A stretch of DNA of 57,319 nucleotides. Origin: Dehalobacter sp. 12DCB1. Its GTDB lineage: Bacteria; Bacillota; Desulfitobacteriia; Desulfitobacteriales; Syntrophobotulaceae. Shown here piece after piece: positions 1 to 9,271 of the stretch. Within the stretch, counting starts at the first letter, position 1. Each line of letters starts with the position of its first letter. The notes beneath the pieces were generated by a model. That model saw only the letters and a list, made by a program, of their open reading frames with translations, did no database searches and had not been told where the DNA came from. The stretch covers positions 1 to 57,319 of the forward strand of contig NZ_POSF01000021.1 of assembly GCF_004343605.1 (NCBI RefSeq), in the 5' to 3' direction. A program made the translations under genes and the position numbers.

Positions 1-132
1 GGTCTCATCTCTCCGGGCGGTCTTTGTCCCTGCGGTCTCATCTCTCCGGGCGATCTTTGTCCCTGCGGTCTCATCTCTCCGGGCGGTCTTTGTCCCTGTG
101 GTCTCATCTCTCCAGGTGGTCTTTGTCCCTGA
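1..132 (-). repeat. 33-bp tandem repeat inside infB (4 copies visible)
   Basis: Units at 1-33, 34-66, 67-99 and 100-132 are nearly identical. They encode RPQGQRPPGEM in the IF-2 linker, with S for P in one copy. The phase is a multiple of three, so copy-number changes keep the frame. The array continues past the left edge. Confidence 0.95.
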
Positions 133-425
133 CTCGTTTTGTGACCTTCTGCATTTCTAAAACTTTCCGGGGGAGCATTTTCTTCGGTTCTTTTTCTGGC
201 AGGAACTTTTTCCTCAGCCCCGGCAGCCTTAACCGGCCTGCTTACTTCTTTTTTCTGTGATTCGCCTGTCGTGGTCAGCACTTTCTTAACTTTTTCAGCT
301 TCTTCCGTGGATACAGCACTTAAGTGGTTTTTCACTGGTACACCAATATCATTAAACTTTTCCATTAAAGCCTTGCTGGATATATTCAATTCTTTTGCCA
401 GTTCGTGAACCCGAATATTGGTCAC
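1..425 (-). CDS. infB: Translation initiation factor IF-2, N-terminal part (cut by window edge)
   Basis: The frame opens with GTG at 425-423, behind a GGGGGG ribosome-binding site at 433-438, and reads TNIRVHELAKELNISSKALM. That is the typical N-terminal IF-2 helical subdomain of Firmicutes, which helps place initiator tRNA on the 30S subunit. It is followed by a charged, low-complexity linker (about residues 55-100) and then by four 11-residue repeats (unit RPQGQRPPGEM), which run off the left edge. The GTPase domain lies outside the window. It is the last visible gene of the rimP-nusA-ylxR-ylxQ-infB operon. The start is chosen on the ribosome-binding site and family similarity; a longer ATG start is not available. 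Confidence 0.9.
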   Translation of the reverse strand, partial: MTNIRVHELAKELNISSKALMEKFNDIGVPVKNHLSAVSTEEAEKVKKVLTTTGESQKKEVSRPVKAAGAEEKVPARKRTEENAPPESFRNAEGHKTSQGQRPPGEMRPQGQRPPGEMRPQGQRSPGEMRPQGQRPPGEMR

Positions 426-500
426 ATTGTCACCCCCCAAAAACGAAAATAAAAATATAACCTTTCAACTCCTTATATTTAACTGAGAACATAAAAACTT

Positions 501-818
501 TTAAACTCGCTCATTTTCAGGTGTGTCCCCCAACCTGATGATTGCTTTAGCGAAACCGTCATCCATAATCAGTATAAGTGCTCTTGGTGATAATCCAACA
601 GCCTCCCCGAGTTCTTGTTTCGTGCCGCAGATTATAACCGGAATATGGAGATCATTGGCCCATTGACTGTACTTCTTGATAGAGCCGGGTGAATCTTCTG
701 CCATAATCAATAATGAGCCCTTTTGTTTTTTTAAAAACGCTTCAACTTGTGATTCTCCAGAAGAAATTTTCCCGGCTCTCCTTGCCATTCCAAGCAATGA
801 TAATATTTTGGGTGTCAA
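501..818 (-). CDS. ylxQ: L7Ae/YlxQ-family ribosome-associated RNA-binding protein
   Basis: A 105-residue single-domain protein of the L7Ae/L30e/S12e/Gadd45 family. This group binds kink-turn RNA, and the YlxQ branch is found in the nusA-infB operon of Gram-positive bacteria. Visible family features are the start ILSLLGMARRAGKISSGE and the core LIIMAEDSPGS-like strand-turn near residue 40. The gene overlaps the end of ylxR by 4 nt (ATGA-type coupling), so the two are translated together. Its cellular RNA target is not evident from sequence. Confidence 0.88.
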   Translation of the reverse strand: MTPKILSLLGMARRAGKISSGESQVEAFLKKQKGSLLIMAEDSPGSIKKYSQWANDLHIPVIICGTKQELGEAVGLSPRALILIMDDGFAKAIIRLGDTPENERV

Positions 819-1081
819 GAAGAATTCATCTGCCTTTCAATTTCAGCCAGCATTTCTTTGGTGGGTTTGATGCCAAAAGTTTTTTCAAAACGGTTTTGTT
901 TCAGAGCCTTTATCAGACAATCCGGGCACTGGCAAAGGTAAGCTCCACGCCCATTTTTCTTGGAAGAAGGATCAAATTCCAAAACTCCCTCAGGTGTTTT
1001 TACGATTCTCAATAATTCTTTTTTGGGTTTCATTTCCTGGCAGCCAAGACACATGCGCAGAGGGATTTTTCTTACCTTCAT
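815..1081 (-). CDS. ylxR: YlxR/RnpM-family RNA-binding protein (DUF448)
   Basis: An 88-residue protein with the DUF448 signature: IPLRMCLGCQEMKPKKELLR at the N-terminus, then GRGAYLC and a second CxxC-like pair (C50, C53). YlxR proteins bind RNA, and the B. subtilis member is reported to modulate RNase P (name RnpM). It lies between nusA and ylxQ in the standard order. The paired cysteines CLGC and CQCPDC suggest a possible metal site, though many homologues lack some of these. Length is normal for the family. Confidence 0.9.
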   Translation of the reverse strand: MKVRKIPLRMCLGCQEMKPKKELLRIVKTPEGVLEFDPSSKKNGRGAYLCQCPDCLIKALKQNRFEKTFGIKPTKEMLAEIERQMNSS

Positions 1082-1118
1082 TTTCTCACCTTTCGGGAAT
1101 TTCTTTTGGTCACTAAAC

Positions 1119-2597
1119 CTATTTTTTCTTGCTTGAAGACTTGGCCTTTTTTTTGGGTTTCTCTGTTTCCTGCTGTTTATCTACTTGGGAGGCTTCATCA
1201 GCAGGTGATTCTAATTCTGAATAGGACACATCAGCATCACTGTTTTCATGCCGAACATTTTCATCGTCATTATATTCTGCAGATTCGTCGTATTCGTCGT
1301 ATTCATCGTAGTATTGACTGTCCTCGTACTCCTGATAACTCCCGCCATCATATTCATCGTATTCTTCTTCAGTGTAGTCCTGATAACCTTCATCATATTC
1401 CTGGTATTCTTCAGATTCTTCGTACTCGCCTTCTACATAGTTGTCGTAGGATCCTTCCTCATAATCTGCATATTCGCCTTCTTCATAGGGCTCATACGCC
1501 TGCTCATAGTATTCACCCTCATATTCTTCATCCTGATAGATGTCTTCCGGGATCAGATTCTGAGCAAGCGCTTGCGTTTCGTTCTTAATATCAATTTTCC
1601 AGCCGGTCAACTTCGCGGCCAGTCTGGCGTTCTGTCCTTCTTTCCCGATCGCGAGTGATAATTGATAGTCCGGCACGACCACCAGCGTCACCTTGTCTTC
1701 ATACCGTGGATAAACGCCCAAAACTCTGGCCGGGGAAAGCGCATTGGACACAAACTCAGTCGGATCAGCTGACCAGTTGATGATGTCCATTTTTTCGCCT
1801 TTCAGTTCATTCACGATATTCTGCACCCTGCTGCCCTTCGGTCCAACACACGCTCCGACCGGATCAACGTTTTTGTCTTTCGAGTAAACGGCAATTTTCG
1901 ACCGTGCACCTGCTTCCCTTGCAACAGCCTTGATTTCTACAATTCCATCATGAATCTCTGGAACTTCCAACTCAAACAATCGTTTGATCAATCCAGGATG
2001 GGTACGGGAAAGCAAGATTTGGGGACCTTTTGTAGTTTTCTTCACTTCAACAACATAGGCCTTGATTCTTTCAAAGGATTGGTAGTTCTCTCCAGGGTTC
2101 TGCTCTGAGGCAGGCAATACAGCCTCCACCTTGCCAAGATCGACAATGACGTTGCGTTGTTCATAGCGTTGGACGATGCCAGTGACAATATCTCCCTCAC
2201 GATTGATATATTCATCGTATATTAACCCACGTTCAGCCTCGCGTATTCTTTGAACAACAACCTGCTTGGCAGTCTGCGCTGCGATGCGGCCAAAGTCACG
2301 CGGAGTGACTTCAAATTCAACAATATCTTCAATGGAATAGTTCGAATCAATTTTTTTAGCTTCTTCTAATGATATTTGGGTACGCTGATCATCCACCATT
2401 TCCGCAACGTTTTTGCGGGCATATACTTTGATTTCTCCATTCAAGCGGTCTATATGGATCCTTACATTCTGTAAAGAGGAAAAGTTCTTTTTATATGCCG
2501 ATATCAGAGCAGCTTCAATCGCTTCAAACAATATCTCTGTCGAAATACCTTTTTCTTTTTCTAATTCGTGAATTGCTTCAATGAACTCCATGTTCAT
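1119..2597 (-). CDS. nusA: Transcription termination/antitermination factor NusA with acidic Tyr-rich tail
   Basis: NusA binds RNA polymerase and nascent RNA and controls pausing and termination. The order is N-terminal RNAP-binding domain (about 1-125), S1 domain (about 133-200), KH1 with GPKGSR (252-257) and KH2 with IGKEGQN (317-323). Residues 1-350 are standard for a Gram-positive NusA. The protein then continues with about 100 residues (351-450) containing about 24 Tyr and 45 Asp/Glu, and ends in a lysine/serine-rich tail, for 492 residues in total. B. subtilis NusA stops near residue 370, so this tail is an extension. An AAGGAGG site precedes the ATG. The gene follows rimP by 27 nt. Confidence 0.95.
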   Translation of the reverse strand: MNMEFIEAIHELEKEKGISTEILFEAIEAALISAYKKNFSSLQNVRIHIDRLNGEIKVYARKNVAEMVDDQRTQISLEEAKKIDSNYSIEDIVEFEVTPRDFGRIAAQTAKQVVVQRIREAERGLIYDEYINREGDIVTGIVQRYEQRNVIVDLGKVEAVLPASEQNPGENYQSFERIKAYVVEVKKTTKGPQILLSRTHPGLIKRLFELEVPEIHDGIVEIKAVAREAGARSKIAVYSKDKNVDPVGACVGPKGSRVQNIVNELKGEKMDIINWSADPTEFVSNALSPARVLGVYPRYEDKVTLVVVPDYQLSLAIGKEGQNARLAAKLTGWKIDIKNETQALAQNLIPEDIYQDEEYEGEYYEQAYEPYEEGEYADYEEGSYDNYVEGEYEESEEYQEYDEGYQDYTEEEYDEYDGGSYQEYEDSQYYDEYDEYDESAEYNDDENVRHENSDADVSYSELESPADEASQVDKQQETEKPKKKAKSSSKKK

Positions 2598-2624
2598 CTG
2601 TCTGAATCCCTCCTTGAAATCATT

Positions 2625-3083
2625 TTAAAACTCAAAAGTAAGATGGGCCTTTTCAATTAGCGACAAAGGAATGGCAATCTCCCGCCCCTCATATTCTAGG
2701 ATAACCTGGTCATCAGCCAGTCCTTTTAAATTTCCGGTAAAGCGGTTGTATTCCCGAAACACTTCTGTCGTATGAATACTCACAAGCTTTCCTGTATATT
2801 TAATATAATCCTCTCTCTTTTTAAGCGGTCTCTCAATTCCGGGAGAAGATACTTCCAGCATATAGGCCTGGGGAATCGGATTTTCTTTGTCCAGAACCTC
2901 ATTAATTCGATGGCTTACCTCGGCACAATCGTCAATATCTACTCCGCCTTCCTTATCAATATATAATCTTAGATACCAGTGAGCACCTTCCTTAACATAC
3001 TCGACATCGACTAATTCTAGTCCCAGTTCCATTACGAGCGGCTCTGCCAAACTTATAACTTTGTTCAAAATAGAATTGCTCAT
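2625..3083 (-). CDS. rimP: Ribosome maturation factor RimP
   Basis: A 152-residue protein needed for 30S subunit maturation. It has the N-terminal alpha/beta domain with LELVDVEYVKEGAHWYLRLY and DIDDCAEVSHRI, followed by the SH3-like C-terminal domain with the EVSSPGIERPLKK signature. It is the first gene of the rimP-nusA operon, and an AAAGGAGTATACG ribosome-binding region precedes the ATG. A promoter can be drawn just upstream, right after polC. Confidence 0.93.
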   Translation of the reverse strand: MSNSILNKVISLAEPLVMELGLELVDVEYVKEGAHWYLRLYIDKEGGVDIDDCAEVSHRINEVLDKENPIPQAYMLEVSSPGIERPLKKREDYIKYTGKLVSIHTTEVFREYNRFTGNLKGLADDQVILEYEGREIAIPLSLIEKAHLTFEF

Positions 3084-3136
3084 CGTATACTCCTTTTAGA
3101 GTTAAGCATTTTTCATTTTTTATCATACCAAATGAA

Positions 3137-3157
3137 AGAGTGGGTAATCCCCACTCT
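3137..3157 (-). other. Hairpin between polC and rimP
   Basis: An 8-bp stem (AGAGTGGG / CCCACTCT) with a 5-nt loop. Neither side has a U-run, so it is not a clear intrinsic terminator. It would lie in the rimP leader RNA if the promoter at 3195-3223 is used. Confidence 0.45.
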
Positions 3158-3194
3158 GAACCAAAAATCTACTTAGAATAAAATTCCTTCTTTT

Positions 3195-3223
3195 ACTATA
3201 TCATATACTGTTTCTGTCTGCAA
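3195..3223 (-). promoter_or_regulatory. Candidate sigma-A promoter for the rimP-nusA-infB operon
   Basis: On the minus strand TTGCAG (3223-3218) is separated by 17 bp from TATAGT (3200-3195). It lies between the polC stop and the rimP start, where this operon usually begins. Confidence 0.5.
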
Positions 3224-3240
3224 TATTCCTAATGCGCAGT

Positions 3241-6200
3241 TTAAAACAAACTCAGTTGATTTTTATCGGGCAGCCCTTCCAGACATCCGTGCTGCTGAAG
3301 CGTTTCAATGACGGTTTTGCTGATTTTCCCGTTGGACCGGGCCTGGATATCTTCAACAGATTTGATCGCTCCCTGTGCCCTGAGTTTGACCAAACTCGCC
3401 GCAGCCGTTTCACCGACTCCCTGCAGGGATGACAGTGGCGGCAGAAGCCCGTTGGGCGTTACCTGAAAACGTACCGCATCCGATTCCCACAGATCAACCT
3501 TGCGCAGCTTAATCTTCCGGCAGTACATTTCCACCGCAATCTCAAGGATCGTCTGTAGGTTCTTGTCCTTAGCCGTTGCATTATTGCCTTTAGCGGCAAT
3601 TTCTTTGATAGTCTCCCGGCACTTTTTCACACCACTGCAGATCAGTTCCGCATCAAACTCATCTGCCCTGACGGTAAAGAAGGTTGCATAAAACGCTTCA
3701 GGATAATTGATCTTAAACCAAGCGATCCTGAAAGCCATTGTTACATATGCTACAGCATGGGCTTTCGGAAACATATAACTGATTTTCTGACAGGAGTCCA
3801 TATACCAATCCGGAACGTTTTGTTTTTTCATGGCCTCAATATCTTCATCTTTGAGTCCTTTGCCCTTGCGGACCGACTCCATAATTTTAAAGGCATGGCT
3901 TGAATTAAGTCCCATCTGAATCAAATAGATCATAATGTCATCACGGCAGGCAATAATGTTAGAGATGTCGGCTGTCCCGTTTAAGACAAGGTCCTGGGCA
4001 TTGCCTACCCAGACATTCGTGCCATGGGAAAGTCCGGATATTCTAACCAGATGGGAAAAGCTTGAAGGTTTGGTGTCTTCCAACATCTGTCTTACAAATT
4101 TTGTGCCGAATTCCGGGATGCCGAGTGTTCCGGTCGTGGAACCGATTTCCTCCGCATTCACGCCAAGTGCATCGGTACTCGAAAAGAGCGAGAGGGTTTG
4201 CGCATCATCGAGCCGAATTTTCTTCGCATCAAGTCCGGTTAGGTCCTCCAGCATTTTAATAGACGTCGGATCATCATGGCCGAGCAGGTCCAGTTTGGTT
4301 AAACGCCCGGAGATGGAATGGTAGTCGAAGTGGGTCGTGATGATGTCTGAAGTGGTGTCGTTGGCCGGTCTTTGTAACGGGGTAAAGTCAAAGACATCGC
4401 ATTCTTTCGGGATAACCATTAATCCTCCCGGATGCTGTCCTGTTGTTCTTTTTACGCCCGTACAGCCACTGACCAGTCGGTTCAGTTCTGTCTGATTGTA
4501 TTTGACCTTTCTTTCCTCCAGGTAATTCTTCACAAAACCATAGGCAGTTTTTTCAGCAATCGTGGAAATCGTTCCGGCTCGGAAAACATTTTCCTTGCCA
4601 AATATCTCCTCGGTGTATTTCATAGCTCTAGGCTGATATTCTCCCGAGAAATTTAGATCGATATCAGGAACCTTGTCTCCTTTAAAGCCCAGGAAGGTTT
4701 CAAACGGGATGTCATGCCCGTCTTTAACCAGTTCCCTGCCGCACTGCGGACATACTTTATCCGGCAGATCCACACCTGCTCCGGTGATTCCGTCCGTCAC
4801 AAACTCTGAATAAAGACACTCCGGATTCGCACAGCGATAGTGCGGTGGAAGCGGATTGACCTCCGTGATACCGGTAAAAGTTGCGACGAGTGATGATCCG
4901 ACGGAGCCCCTTGATCCGACCAGATAACCATCCTCGTTCGATCTTTTTACGAGTAGATGCGCAATCAGATACAACACGGCAAAACCGTTGCCGATGATGG
5001 AATCCAGTTCCTTATTTAAGGTTTTCTGAACCGTTTCCGGCAAAGGATTGCCGTACAGCTCATACGCTCTGGTTATCGTCATATCCCGGATTTTATCGGC
5101 AGCGCCTTCAATCTTCGGTTCAAAAAAGTCGTCCGGGAACGGTTTGATTTCAGCGACCTGTTCAGCAATCATTCTCGGTGTTGTGACTACCGCCCGATAG
5201 GCATCCTCATCATCAAGATAAGCAAATTCCTTGAGCATTTCGTCCGTTGACCTGAAATACAGCGGAGCCTGCTCATCAGCATCGGCAAAGCCTTTCCCGG
5301 CCATCAAAATTCTTCGGTAGACTTCATCTTCTTTATCAAGAAAATGGACGTCACAGGTAGCCGCGACAGGAATACCAAGTTCCTTACTAAGAGAGACAAT
5401 GTGCCGGTTCATATCGATCAATTCTTGTTCGTTGGAAACCTCACCGTTTTTCAGCATAAACCGATTGTTCCCCAGAGGCTGAATTTCCAGATAATCGTAA
5501 TACGAAGCAATTTTTTTGATTTCTGCCGCATCTTTCTTTTGCAAGATTGCCCGCATCAGTTCTCCTGATTCGCAGGCCGAACCAAGGATCAAACCTTCCC
5601 TGTGGGCATCAAGCAGCGAACGCGGAATACGGGGACGTCTGTGGAAATACTCCATATGGGAAGCGGTAACAAGTTTATACAGATTTTTTAAGCCGGTATA
5701 ATCCTTGGCCAGAATAATAATATGAAAAGAACGGCTGCGGCTCAACTCAACCGGATTCGTTCCGCCATCCTCGACCAAATAGCCTTCCATGCCATAGATG
5801 ATTTTGACACCGTATTTTTTTCCGGCTTCAGCTGCATCCGGAAAGGCCTGGACGACTCCGTGATCTGTTACAGCAATCGCGGTATGTCCCCACTCACCGG
5901 CTCGCTTCACCATGCTTTGGATCGATGAAACACCATCCATTTCCGAATGCTTGGTGTGCAGATGCAGTTCAACCCGTTTTTCTTCCGCAAGATCCGGCTT
6001 GGACGTCTTCAAAACAGTCATCATATCCCTTGGCATCAACGTCAGCTCGGTCGTATACCGGTCGAACTGCACGGACCCTTTCACTCTGAGCCAGTCACCT
6101 TTATTGATTTCCAGAGGTTTTTTCCCTTCATCAAAGAACAGCTTGCAGCCTATCGAGTTTGTCTTGTCTGTCAGACCGAACGACAATAATTGACGCCCGC

Positions 6201-6954
6201 TTTTTAATAGTCTGATTTCTGTTTCGCAGACCTCACCCTCTACAATGACCTGTTTCTCCTCGTCATGAATATCGGCCAACAGAACCGGCATACCCTTTAT
6301 CTCTCTGCCAAGCAAAACAGCATTCTGCTCTTTCTTCTCTTTTTTCTCGTCAGGCTTTTGGGACAGGATTTCCTCTACATACTTTTGCTCTTCTTTTTCC
6401 GCGTCGAAATAGATTTCTTCTTCGGCGGCAGTCTCTTCAATTTCCCAGAAGATCCTTGTATCCAGATCATATTTCTGCCGAAAGAAGCTTTCCAGACTAT
6501 CCTGTTTCAGCTGACAATATTCCATTGCCATCATACTCGGAACGAAGAAGGTCAGTCTGTTATTAACAACCTCGTATTTTACGGAAGCATTCAGCCAGAC
6601 CTTAAGGGAAGGCACCTTCTCGTGAATATCCTGAATGATTTGCAGCCAATGTTCTTGACAAAGCATCTCTAGGGTGAAATTGGGGGACATTTTTGTTTTT
6701 ATCTCAATCGTGATTCCGTTATTTTCGTTCCCACTATTTAATCTTTTCTTTAAGGATTCAGTTAAGAGACCCAGAATTTCTTCCTGGACCGGACGGGATA
6801 AAGAAAGATGGAGTATCCACTTTCTTTGTTCAGGAACAATCTCCACCCTCTCCAGCAATATATAATTTAGAAAAGTATCCAGCCTCATGCTGATATCACT
6901 TGGTAATCCCTGATAAAAAGGTGTTGCTTCCAGTTTGACCGCCGCAGTTGACAC
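3241..6954 (-). CDS. polC: DNA polymerase III alpha subunit, PolC type, without the exonuclease insert
   Basis: The Gram-positive replicative polymerase. The start used is GTG 6954, 8 nt after GAGGAGG; a TTG at 6984 would give 1,247 residues but has no good ribosome-binding site. Numbering here counts from the TTG. Domains are an N-terminal domain (1-225), OB fold (about 232-325), PHP domain (338-560), polymerase core with SRGSVGSS (691-698) and PDIDLNFSGEY (773-783, aspartates 774 and 776), and a zinc finger C718/C723/C745/C748. PHP metal-ligand candidates are all present: H341, H343, D350, H375, E400, H421, C471, D545, H547. B. subtilis PolC (about 1,437 residues) has a DEDDh exonuclease inserted inside the PHP domain. 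Here the PHP runs unbroken through residues 398-425 and the protein is about 190 residues shorter, so the proofreading domain is absent. Confidence 0.95.
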   Translation of the reverse strand: MSTAAVKLEATPFYQGLPSDISMRLDTFLNYILLERVEIVPEQRKWILHLSLSRPVQEEILGLLTESLKKRLNSGNENNGITIEIKTKMSPNFTLEMLCQEHWLQIIQDIHEKVPSLKVWLNASVKYEVVNNRLTFFVPSMMAMEYCQLKQDSLESFFRQKYDLDTRIFWEIEETAAEEEIYFDAEKEEQKYVEEILSQKPDEKKEKKEQNAVLLGREIKGMPVLLADIHDEEKQVIVEGEVCETEIRLLKSGRQLLSFGLTDKTNSIGCKLFFDEGKKPLEINKGDWLRVKGSVQFDRYTTELTLMPRDMMTVLKTSKPDLAEEKRVELHLHTKHSEMDGVSSIQSMVKRAGEWGHTAIAVTDHGVVQAFPDAAEAGKKYGVKIIYGMEGYLVEDGGTNPVELSRSRSFHIIILAKDYTGLKNLYKLVTASHMEYFHRRPRIPRSLLDAHREGLILGSACESGELMRAILQKKDAAEIKKIASYYDYLEIQPLGNNRFMLKNGEVSNEQELIDMNRHIVSLSKELGIPVAATCDVHFLDKEDEVYRRILMAGKGFADADEQAPLYFRSTDEMLKEFAYLDDEDAYRAVVTTPRMIAEQVAEIKPFPDDFFEPKIEGAADKIRDMTITRAYELYGNPLPETVQKTLNKELDSIIGNGFAVLYLIAHLLVKRSNEDGYLVGSRGSVGSSLVATFTGITEVNPLPPHYRCANPECLYSEFVTDGITGAGVDLPDKVCPQCGRELVKDGHDIPFETFLGFKGDKVPDIDLNFSGEYQPRAMKYTEEIFGKENVFRAGTISTIAEKTAYGFVKNYLEERKVKYNQTELNRLVSGCTGVKRTTGQHPGGLMVIPKECDVFDFTPLQRPANDTTSDIITTHFDYHSISGRLTKLDLLGHDDPTSIKMLEDLTGLDAKKIRLDDAQTLSLFSSTDALGVNAEEIGSTTGTLGIPEFGTKFVRQMLEDTKPSSFSHLVRISGLSHGTNVWVGNAQDLVLNGTADISNIIACRDDIMIYLIQMGLNSSHAFKIMESVRKGKGLKDEDIEAMKKQNVPDWYMDSCQKISYMFPKAHAVAYVTMAFRIAWFKINYPEAFYATFFTVRADEFDAELICSGVKKCRETIKEIAAKGNNATAKDKNLQTILEIAVEMYCRKIKLRKVDLWESDAVRFQVTPNGLLPPLSSLQGVGETAAASLVKLRAQGAIKSVEDIQARSNGKISKTVIETLQQHGCLEGLPDKNQLSLF

Positions 6955-7028
6955 CAATGATGCCTCCTCTGTATCCAAACGCAATCTCTGATAAATGATT
7001 GACTTTCATGATATCTATGTTTGGGGTT

Positions 7029-7135
7029 GCCTGCATGCTACAATACCGCTTTTCGGCGAATTGCGCCATCCATGGCGCAAATGCCGCGCTACGCACTCCA
7101 TGCTTCGCTTGTCGCGGTAATTGTAGCACGCAGGC
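7029..7135. repeat. Long palindromic element E1 (short class, reverse orientation)
   Basis: The ends GCCTGCATGCTACAAT and ATTGTAGCACGCAGGC form a 16-bp terminal stem with one G-U type change. Inside are a GCGCCATCCATGGCGC palindrome and a block related to CCGCGCTACGCACTCCATGC. It aligns over its whole length with the reverse complement of E2, 50 bp away. Intergenic, between polC and proS. No protein is supported here. Confidence 0.85.
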
Positions 7136-7185
7136 TAATCTTTGGATAAAAGATTATAATGCTTGCTTGAATAACCCTAAGATCA

Positions 7186-7291
7186 GTCTGGGGGCCACAG
7201 TTCCGCGACAAGCGGAGCCTGGATGGCGAAGCGCGGCCTTTTGCGTCAAGGAAGACGCAACGGCCGAAAAGCGGTATTGTGGCCCCCAGAC
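7186..7291. repeat. Long palindromic element E2 (short class, forward orientation)
   Basis: The ends GTCTGGGGGCCACA and TGTGGCCCCCAGAC are a perfect 14-bp inverted repeat. The internal block GCGGAGCCTGGATGGC and GCGCGGCCTTTT is shared with E8. It is preceded by GCTTGAATAACCCTA, also found in front of E8. Confidence 0.85.
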
Positions 7292-7359
7292 CTGCCATAC
7301 ATAACGTTTTTGTAATACTCAATAATCAACAATTTGTGTAAGATTTTGAAAACGTGGTT

Positions 7360-9084
7360 CTAGACACGACAGGCTTCTTTGATAATTTCTGTTACAAGAC
7401 TGCAAACGCGGTCGGCCTCAACCAGCTCGACTTGCCGGGTGCTTCTGTTATACAGTTCAACTTTGCCTTCGGCGAGTGCTTTGGCGCCGATCGTCAGTCT
7501 CAAAGGATAGCCAACAAGGTCTGCATCCTTGAATTTTACACCCGGACGTTCATCCCTGTCATCATATACTGTCTCGACCCCTGCTGCCTTTAATTCTGCA
7601 TACAACCGTTCAGCAGTGGCAACGACATTTTCGTCCTTTAAGGTAACCGGGACGATAATACAATGATACGGGGCAATCGGCATCGGCCAGATAATTCCGT
7701 TCTCATCATAATTCTGCTCAATGGCGGCAGCCATGGTTCTGCTGACGCCTATCCCATAGCAGCCCATATAGCAGACCTTTTCCTTACCTGTATCGTCGAG
7801 GTAGGTTGCCTGAAGGGCCTGACTGTATTTCGTGCCAAGATTGAAGACTTGTCCAACTTCAATCCCACGGGCTTCTTGGAGCGGGCTCTGGCAATTCGGG
7901 CAGGGTTCACCCGGTGCTACCATTCTGAGGTCTGCTATTATGGCAGGAATAAAATCCTTTCCGCAAGCGACACCGAGCAGATGATAATCTTTTTTATTGG
8001 CTCCGCAGACTCCATGCTTCATCTCAGCTACTTCAAGGTCCGCGGCAATATAGACGTCCTTAAGGCCAACCGGTCCGATAAACCCGTGCTCACAGTTGAA
8101 AACCTCCCGGACTTCCTCCGGATCAGCCATTCTAAGGTTCAGGAACGGCCCGAGCTTATTATTGACCTTGATCTCATTAACTTCCCGGTCCCCCCTGACC
8201 AAAACAAGTATAAAACGGTCGTCGCCTTTATATAAAAGCGTTTTAATCAGAGAAGACTTGTTGACTTTTAAGAAATCGGCCAGCTGGTCAATCGTTTTGA
8301 TACCAGGGGTATGGACCTCGCCTGTCCAACCGACCAAAATATCCTGATCAGCGTCAGGGCACGGTAGACATTCAGCTTTCTCAACATTGGCGGCATAATC
8401 ACAATCAGGACAGAATACCACCGCAGCCTCTCCGGATTCGGCCAGCACCATAAATTCATGGGTCCCGCCTGTTCCGCCAATCGCGCCGGCATCCGCCTCG
8501 ACAGCTCGGAAAGTCAGTCCGCAGCGTGTAAAAATCCGTTCATAAGCCTCATACATCTTGCGGTAGCTTTCACGGGAACCTTCCGGATCTCTGTCAAAAG
8601 AATACAAGTCCTTCATGATAAATTCCCTGCCACGCATCAATCCGAAACGCGGTCTTCTTTCATCACGGTATTTGTTTTGAATCTGGTACAGAAGGAGCGG
8701 CAGCTGTTTATAGGAACGGACTTCACTTCTGACCAGGTCGGTGATGACTTCTTCGTGCGTAGGACCGAGACAAAATTCACGGTCATGCCTATCTTTTAAT
8801 CGGAACATCTCCGGACCATAAACATCCCAGCGGCCAGTCTCTTTCCACAGCTCAGCCGGCTGGACAATTGGCAGCATGACTTCCTGCCCGCCTTTGGCAT
8901 CCATTTCTTGGCGCACGATTTGCTCGATCTTTTTAATTACTCTGAGTCCCAGAGGAAGATATGTATAAATCCCGGCTGCAGCTTTGCGGATAAATCCGGC
9001 TCTCAGCATGAGCTGGTGACTGATTACCTCGGCTTCTGCAGGTACTTCCCGCAGGGTCGGATTCAGTAATTGGCTAGCTTTCAT
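7360..9084 (-). CDS. proS: Prolyl-tRNA synthetase (bacterial type with editing insert)
   Basis: Class II aminoacyl-tRNA synthetase that charges tRNA-Pro. The N-terminal catalytic part shows the [20 protein letters not shown] and [12 protein letters not shown] motifs. A YbaK-like INS editing domain lies at about 230-395, followed by motif 3 [12 protein letters not shown] and the anticodon-binding domain (about 470-570). Length 574 is standard. It has an AAGGAAG ribosome-binding site. It keeps its usual place between ispG and polC, though palindromic elements now separate it from polC. Confidence 0.95.
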   Translation of the reverse strand: MKASQLLNPTLREVPAEAEVISHQLMLRAGFIRKAAAGIYTYLPLGLRVIKKIEQIVRQEMDAKGGQEVMLPIVQPAELWKETGRWDVYGPEMFRLKDRHDREFCLGPTHEEVITDLVRSEVRSYKQLPLLLYQIQNKYRDERRPRFGLMRGREFIMKDLYSFDRDPEGSRESYRKMYEAYERIFTRCGLTFRAVEADAGAIGGTGGTHEFMVLAESGEAAVVFCPDCDYAANVEKAECLPCPDADQDILVGWTGEVHTPGIKTIDQLADFLKVNKSSLIKTLLYKGDDRFILVLVRGDREVNEIKVNNKLGPFLNLRMADPEEVREVFNCEHGFIGPVGLKDVYIAADLEVAEMKHGVCGANKKDYHLLGVACGKDFIPAIIADLRMVAPGEPCPNCQSPLQEARGIEVGQVFNLGTKYSQALQATYLDDTGKEKVCYMGCYGIGVSRTMAAAIEQNYDENGIIWPMPIAPYHCIIVPVTLKDENVVATAERLYAELKAAGVETVYDDRDERPGVKFKDADLVGYPLRLTIGAKALAEGKVELYNRSTRQVELVEADRVCSLVTEIIKEACRV

Positions 9085-9202
9085 TGTTTATTTCTTCCTT
9101 TCAACAAGTGCTTGCTCTTAAAAGTTTTTACTCTTAGTTCTTGCTCTTCAATATTACCATTTTTACACAGGATTAAACAACCGGGAAATCTCAGATTTAT
9201 TT

Positions 9203-9251
9203 AAAGAAAACTTGGTTGACGCCAAGTCTTTGGCAGCAGCCTTAGCTGCAC
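9203..9251. repeat. Second repeat family, uninterrupted copy
   Basis: AAAGAAAACTTGG, GCCAAG, CTTTGGC and CAGCCTTAGCTGCAC occur without a break. The same blocks recur at 16227-16349, where about 74 bp are inserted between CTTTGGC and the AGCCTTAGCTGCAC block. This copy therefore looks like the empty site. Confidence 0.7.
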
Positions 9252-9271
9252 TTCAATTTATCAGAAAGGGT

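Noticed and set aside
1106-1658. Long plus-strand frames opposite nusA
   Set aside because: Antisense to the Tyr/Asp/Glu-rich tail of nusA; the His/Ile/Phe bias is a by-product.
6999-7322. Overlapping frames on both strands between polC and proS
   Set aside because: They come from palindromes E1/E2; no ribosome-binding sites or protein-like composition.
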